From Streptococcus sp. 29892 (GTDB lineage Bacteria; Bacillota; Bacilli; Lactobacillales; Streptococcaceae): 64,000 bases of DNA. Below the pieces are notes generated by a model that saw nothing but the letters and a program-made list of their open reading frames with translations, was not told the DNA's origin and did no database searches. The stretch is from assembly GCF_032594935.1 (NCBI RefSeq), contig NZ_CP118734.1:896001-960000 (forward strand). Direction: 5' to 3'. Position numbers and translations under genes: made by a program. Shown here in pieces: positions 62,928 to 64,000 of this stretch (its first letter is position 1; each line of letters starts with the position of its first letter).

Positions 62928-64000
62928 CTAGATGATTTGATGTGCTTTGATGTAGGCTGGATTTGCTTCACTGCCCTTAATATCTGTAGAATGAACAATC
63001 TTTGTCGACTTGTCAATGATGGCATTTTCAATGGTAGTACCGTTCTTGATAGTTACACCATTGAGAATGATAGAGTTTTTAACGACAACCCCTTCTTCAA
63101 TAATCACATCACGGTCAATGACGGAGTTTTCTACCTGACCATTGATGTTGGCACCGTTGGCAATTAGGCTACGTTTGACTTCTGCCAGAGGGCCATAGAG
63201 AGTAGGTGAAGAATCGCTTGTTTGCGTATGAATTGGCCAGTCATTCTTGAAAAGAAGTTTACGAGTATCACGGTCAATCAAATCAATCTGTGTTTTGAAG
63301 AAAGATTCCACATTGTTGATACAAGCTACAAAGTCACGGTGTGCATAGCCCATGATTTTGTATTGATCCACTGTATCACGAAGAATATCTTTCAACCAAT
63401 AGAGTGATGAAACCTTGTTGGCACGTTTGATCAACTCGATAAAGGTCGTGCGTTTCATGATGTAAGCTTCTAATGAAACAGGACGGTTTTTGTACTTGCC
63501 GTGGTTTTCTTCAAAAGCAACGACACGTTTGTTATCGTCAAATTTCAGGGTTTGGCAACCGATGAAGTTTTCTTTAGCATCGGTGATATTCTTGTAGAGA
63601 ACTGTAATATCCGCCCCTGTTTTCTCATGCTCTTCCATGACGTTGGTAAAATCTTGGCTGTAGATGAAGTAAGAAGGTGCAATCAACACATATTCTTTGG
63701 TTGAATTTTCAATGAAATGAAGGTTGTCAGAAAAGGCATTGATATCATGTTGATAAACAGAGTTTGGATCTGTCACACTGTTGAGCAAACGAAGAGAGCC
63801 ACGTTTACTGTTGATGTTGTAGTGTTTACCTGTACCAACGTGCTGGATAGTTGAGCGCATACGAACAGGCATATAAACTTGGAACTCTGTAATACCTGAG
63901 TTTGACATGTTTGATAGAACGAAGTCAATTAGTCGATAGCGTCCCAAAAAACCAAAGGCTTGTACGCCACGATGTTCCATTACGTCACCAAAGTGTACAT
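62928..64000 (-). CDS. glgD: Glucose-1-phosphate adenylyltransferase regulatory subunit, 5' end outside window
   Basis: At least 350 residues of a GlgC/GlgD protein. GVQAFGFLGRYRLIDFVLSN is the start of the nucleotidyltransferase fold, and a left-handed beta-helix (VIDRDVIIEEGVVVKNSIIL) makes up the last third. The frame runs to the window edge, so the usual N-terminus lies beyond it. The substrate loop departs from the catalytic GlgC form, hence glgD, with glgC expected just outside. Confidence 0.85.
   Translation of the reverse strand, partial: VHFGDVMEHRGVQAFGFLGRYRLIDFVLSNMSNSGITEFQVYMPVRMRSTIQHVGTGKHYNINSKRGSLRLLNSVTDPNSVYQHDINAFSDNLHFIENSTKEYVLIAPSYFIYSQDFTNVMEEHEKTGADITVLYKNITDAKENFIGCQTLKFDDNKRVVAFEENHGKYKNRPVSLEAYIMKRTTFIELIKRANKVSSLYWLKDILRDTVDQYKIMGYAHRDFVACINNVESFFKTQIDLIDRDTRKLLFKNDWPIHTQTSDSSPTLYGPLAEVKRSLIANGANINGQVENSVIDRDVIIEEGVVVKNSIILNGVTIKNGTTIENAIIDKSTKIVHSTDIKGSEANPAYIKAHQII

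Noticed and set aside
1..64000. CRISPR arrays, tRNA or rRNA genes, insertion sequences
   Set aside because: No regularly spaced repeats, cloverleaf-like genes, rRNA stretches or transposase-like proteins were seen on reading both strands.

Overview
The window looks like a low-GC Gram-positive chromosome, most likely a Streptococcus of the sanguinis/suis kind. The reasons are strong AAGGAGG ribosome binding sites, TTGACA/TATAAT promoters with 17-base spacers, a streptococcal-type M26 zinc metalloprotease at the left edge and a glgD-glgA-glgB block at the right edge. I cannot fix the species. Nearly everything between about 5.2 and 58.4 kb is one co-oriented accessory block for making adenosylcobalamin (B12) and spending it on ethanolamine and 1,2-propanediol inside a bacterial microcompartment (BMC).

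Layout. 1-5.2 kb: end of a zinc metalloprotease gene, a non-coding stretch with a G11 tract inside a candidate promoter, then GNAT, mutarotase-like and Nudix genes. 5.2-9.5 kb: pduV-like GTPase, cobD, pduX, cobT and a pduO-type adenosyltransferase. 9.5-35.8 kb: one very long run, cbiABCC'DETFGHJ, cobA-hemD fusion, cbiKLMNQOP, a second pduO, a precorrin-2 dehydrogenase, hemACDBL, cobU, cobS, cobC, then two flavoenzymes. This is a full anaerobic route from glutamyl-tRNA to cobalamin with its own cobalt importer, but no gene for making a lower ligand is visible. 35.8-36.5 kb: a divergent, minus-strand small RNA carrying a cobalamin riboswitch. 36.5-50 kb: alcohol dehydrogenase, pduU/eutS shell gene, an ANTAR regulator (EutV-like), eutABC, shell genes, aldehyde dehydrogenase, eutT-like, pduL, eutN, eutH, eutQ. 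50-58.4 kb: pduB, pduCDE, pduGH, a heme-binding PduO-C-like protein, pduF and an acetate/propionate kinase. 58.5-64 kb: amino-acid-type binding lipoprotein and, on the minus strand, glycogen genes.

Regulation is the most striking part. Four leaders (before the pduV-cobD run, cbiA, the alcohol dehydrogenase and eutA) each carry two hairpins with six-base loops that have A at position 1 and G at position 4. In each leader the hairpins overlap an intrinsic terminator. This is the target described for EutV-type ANTAR antiterminators. The minus-strand riboswitch RNA carries the same paired hairpins and so looks like an EutX/Rli55-type decoy. The ANTAR protein has Ser at residue 54, where the receiver phosphoacceptor Asp should be, and no EutW kinase gene is in the window. 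Because the cob/cbi genes carry the same antiterminator as the eut/pdu genes, B12 may promote its own synthesis here instead of repressing it.

One set of shell, aldehyde dehydrogenase, alcohol dehydrogenase and phosphotransacylase genes serves both signature enzymes, which suggests a shared or mixed Eut-Pdu compartment. All calls come from reading the sequence and from family knowledge; no database or folding program was run.
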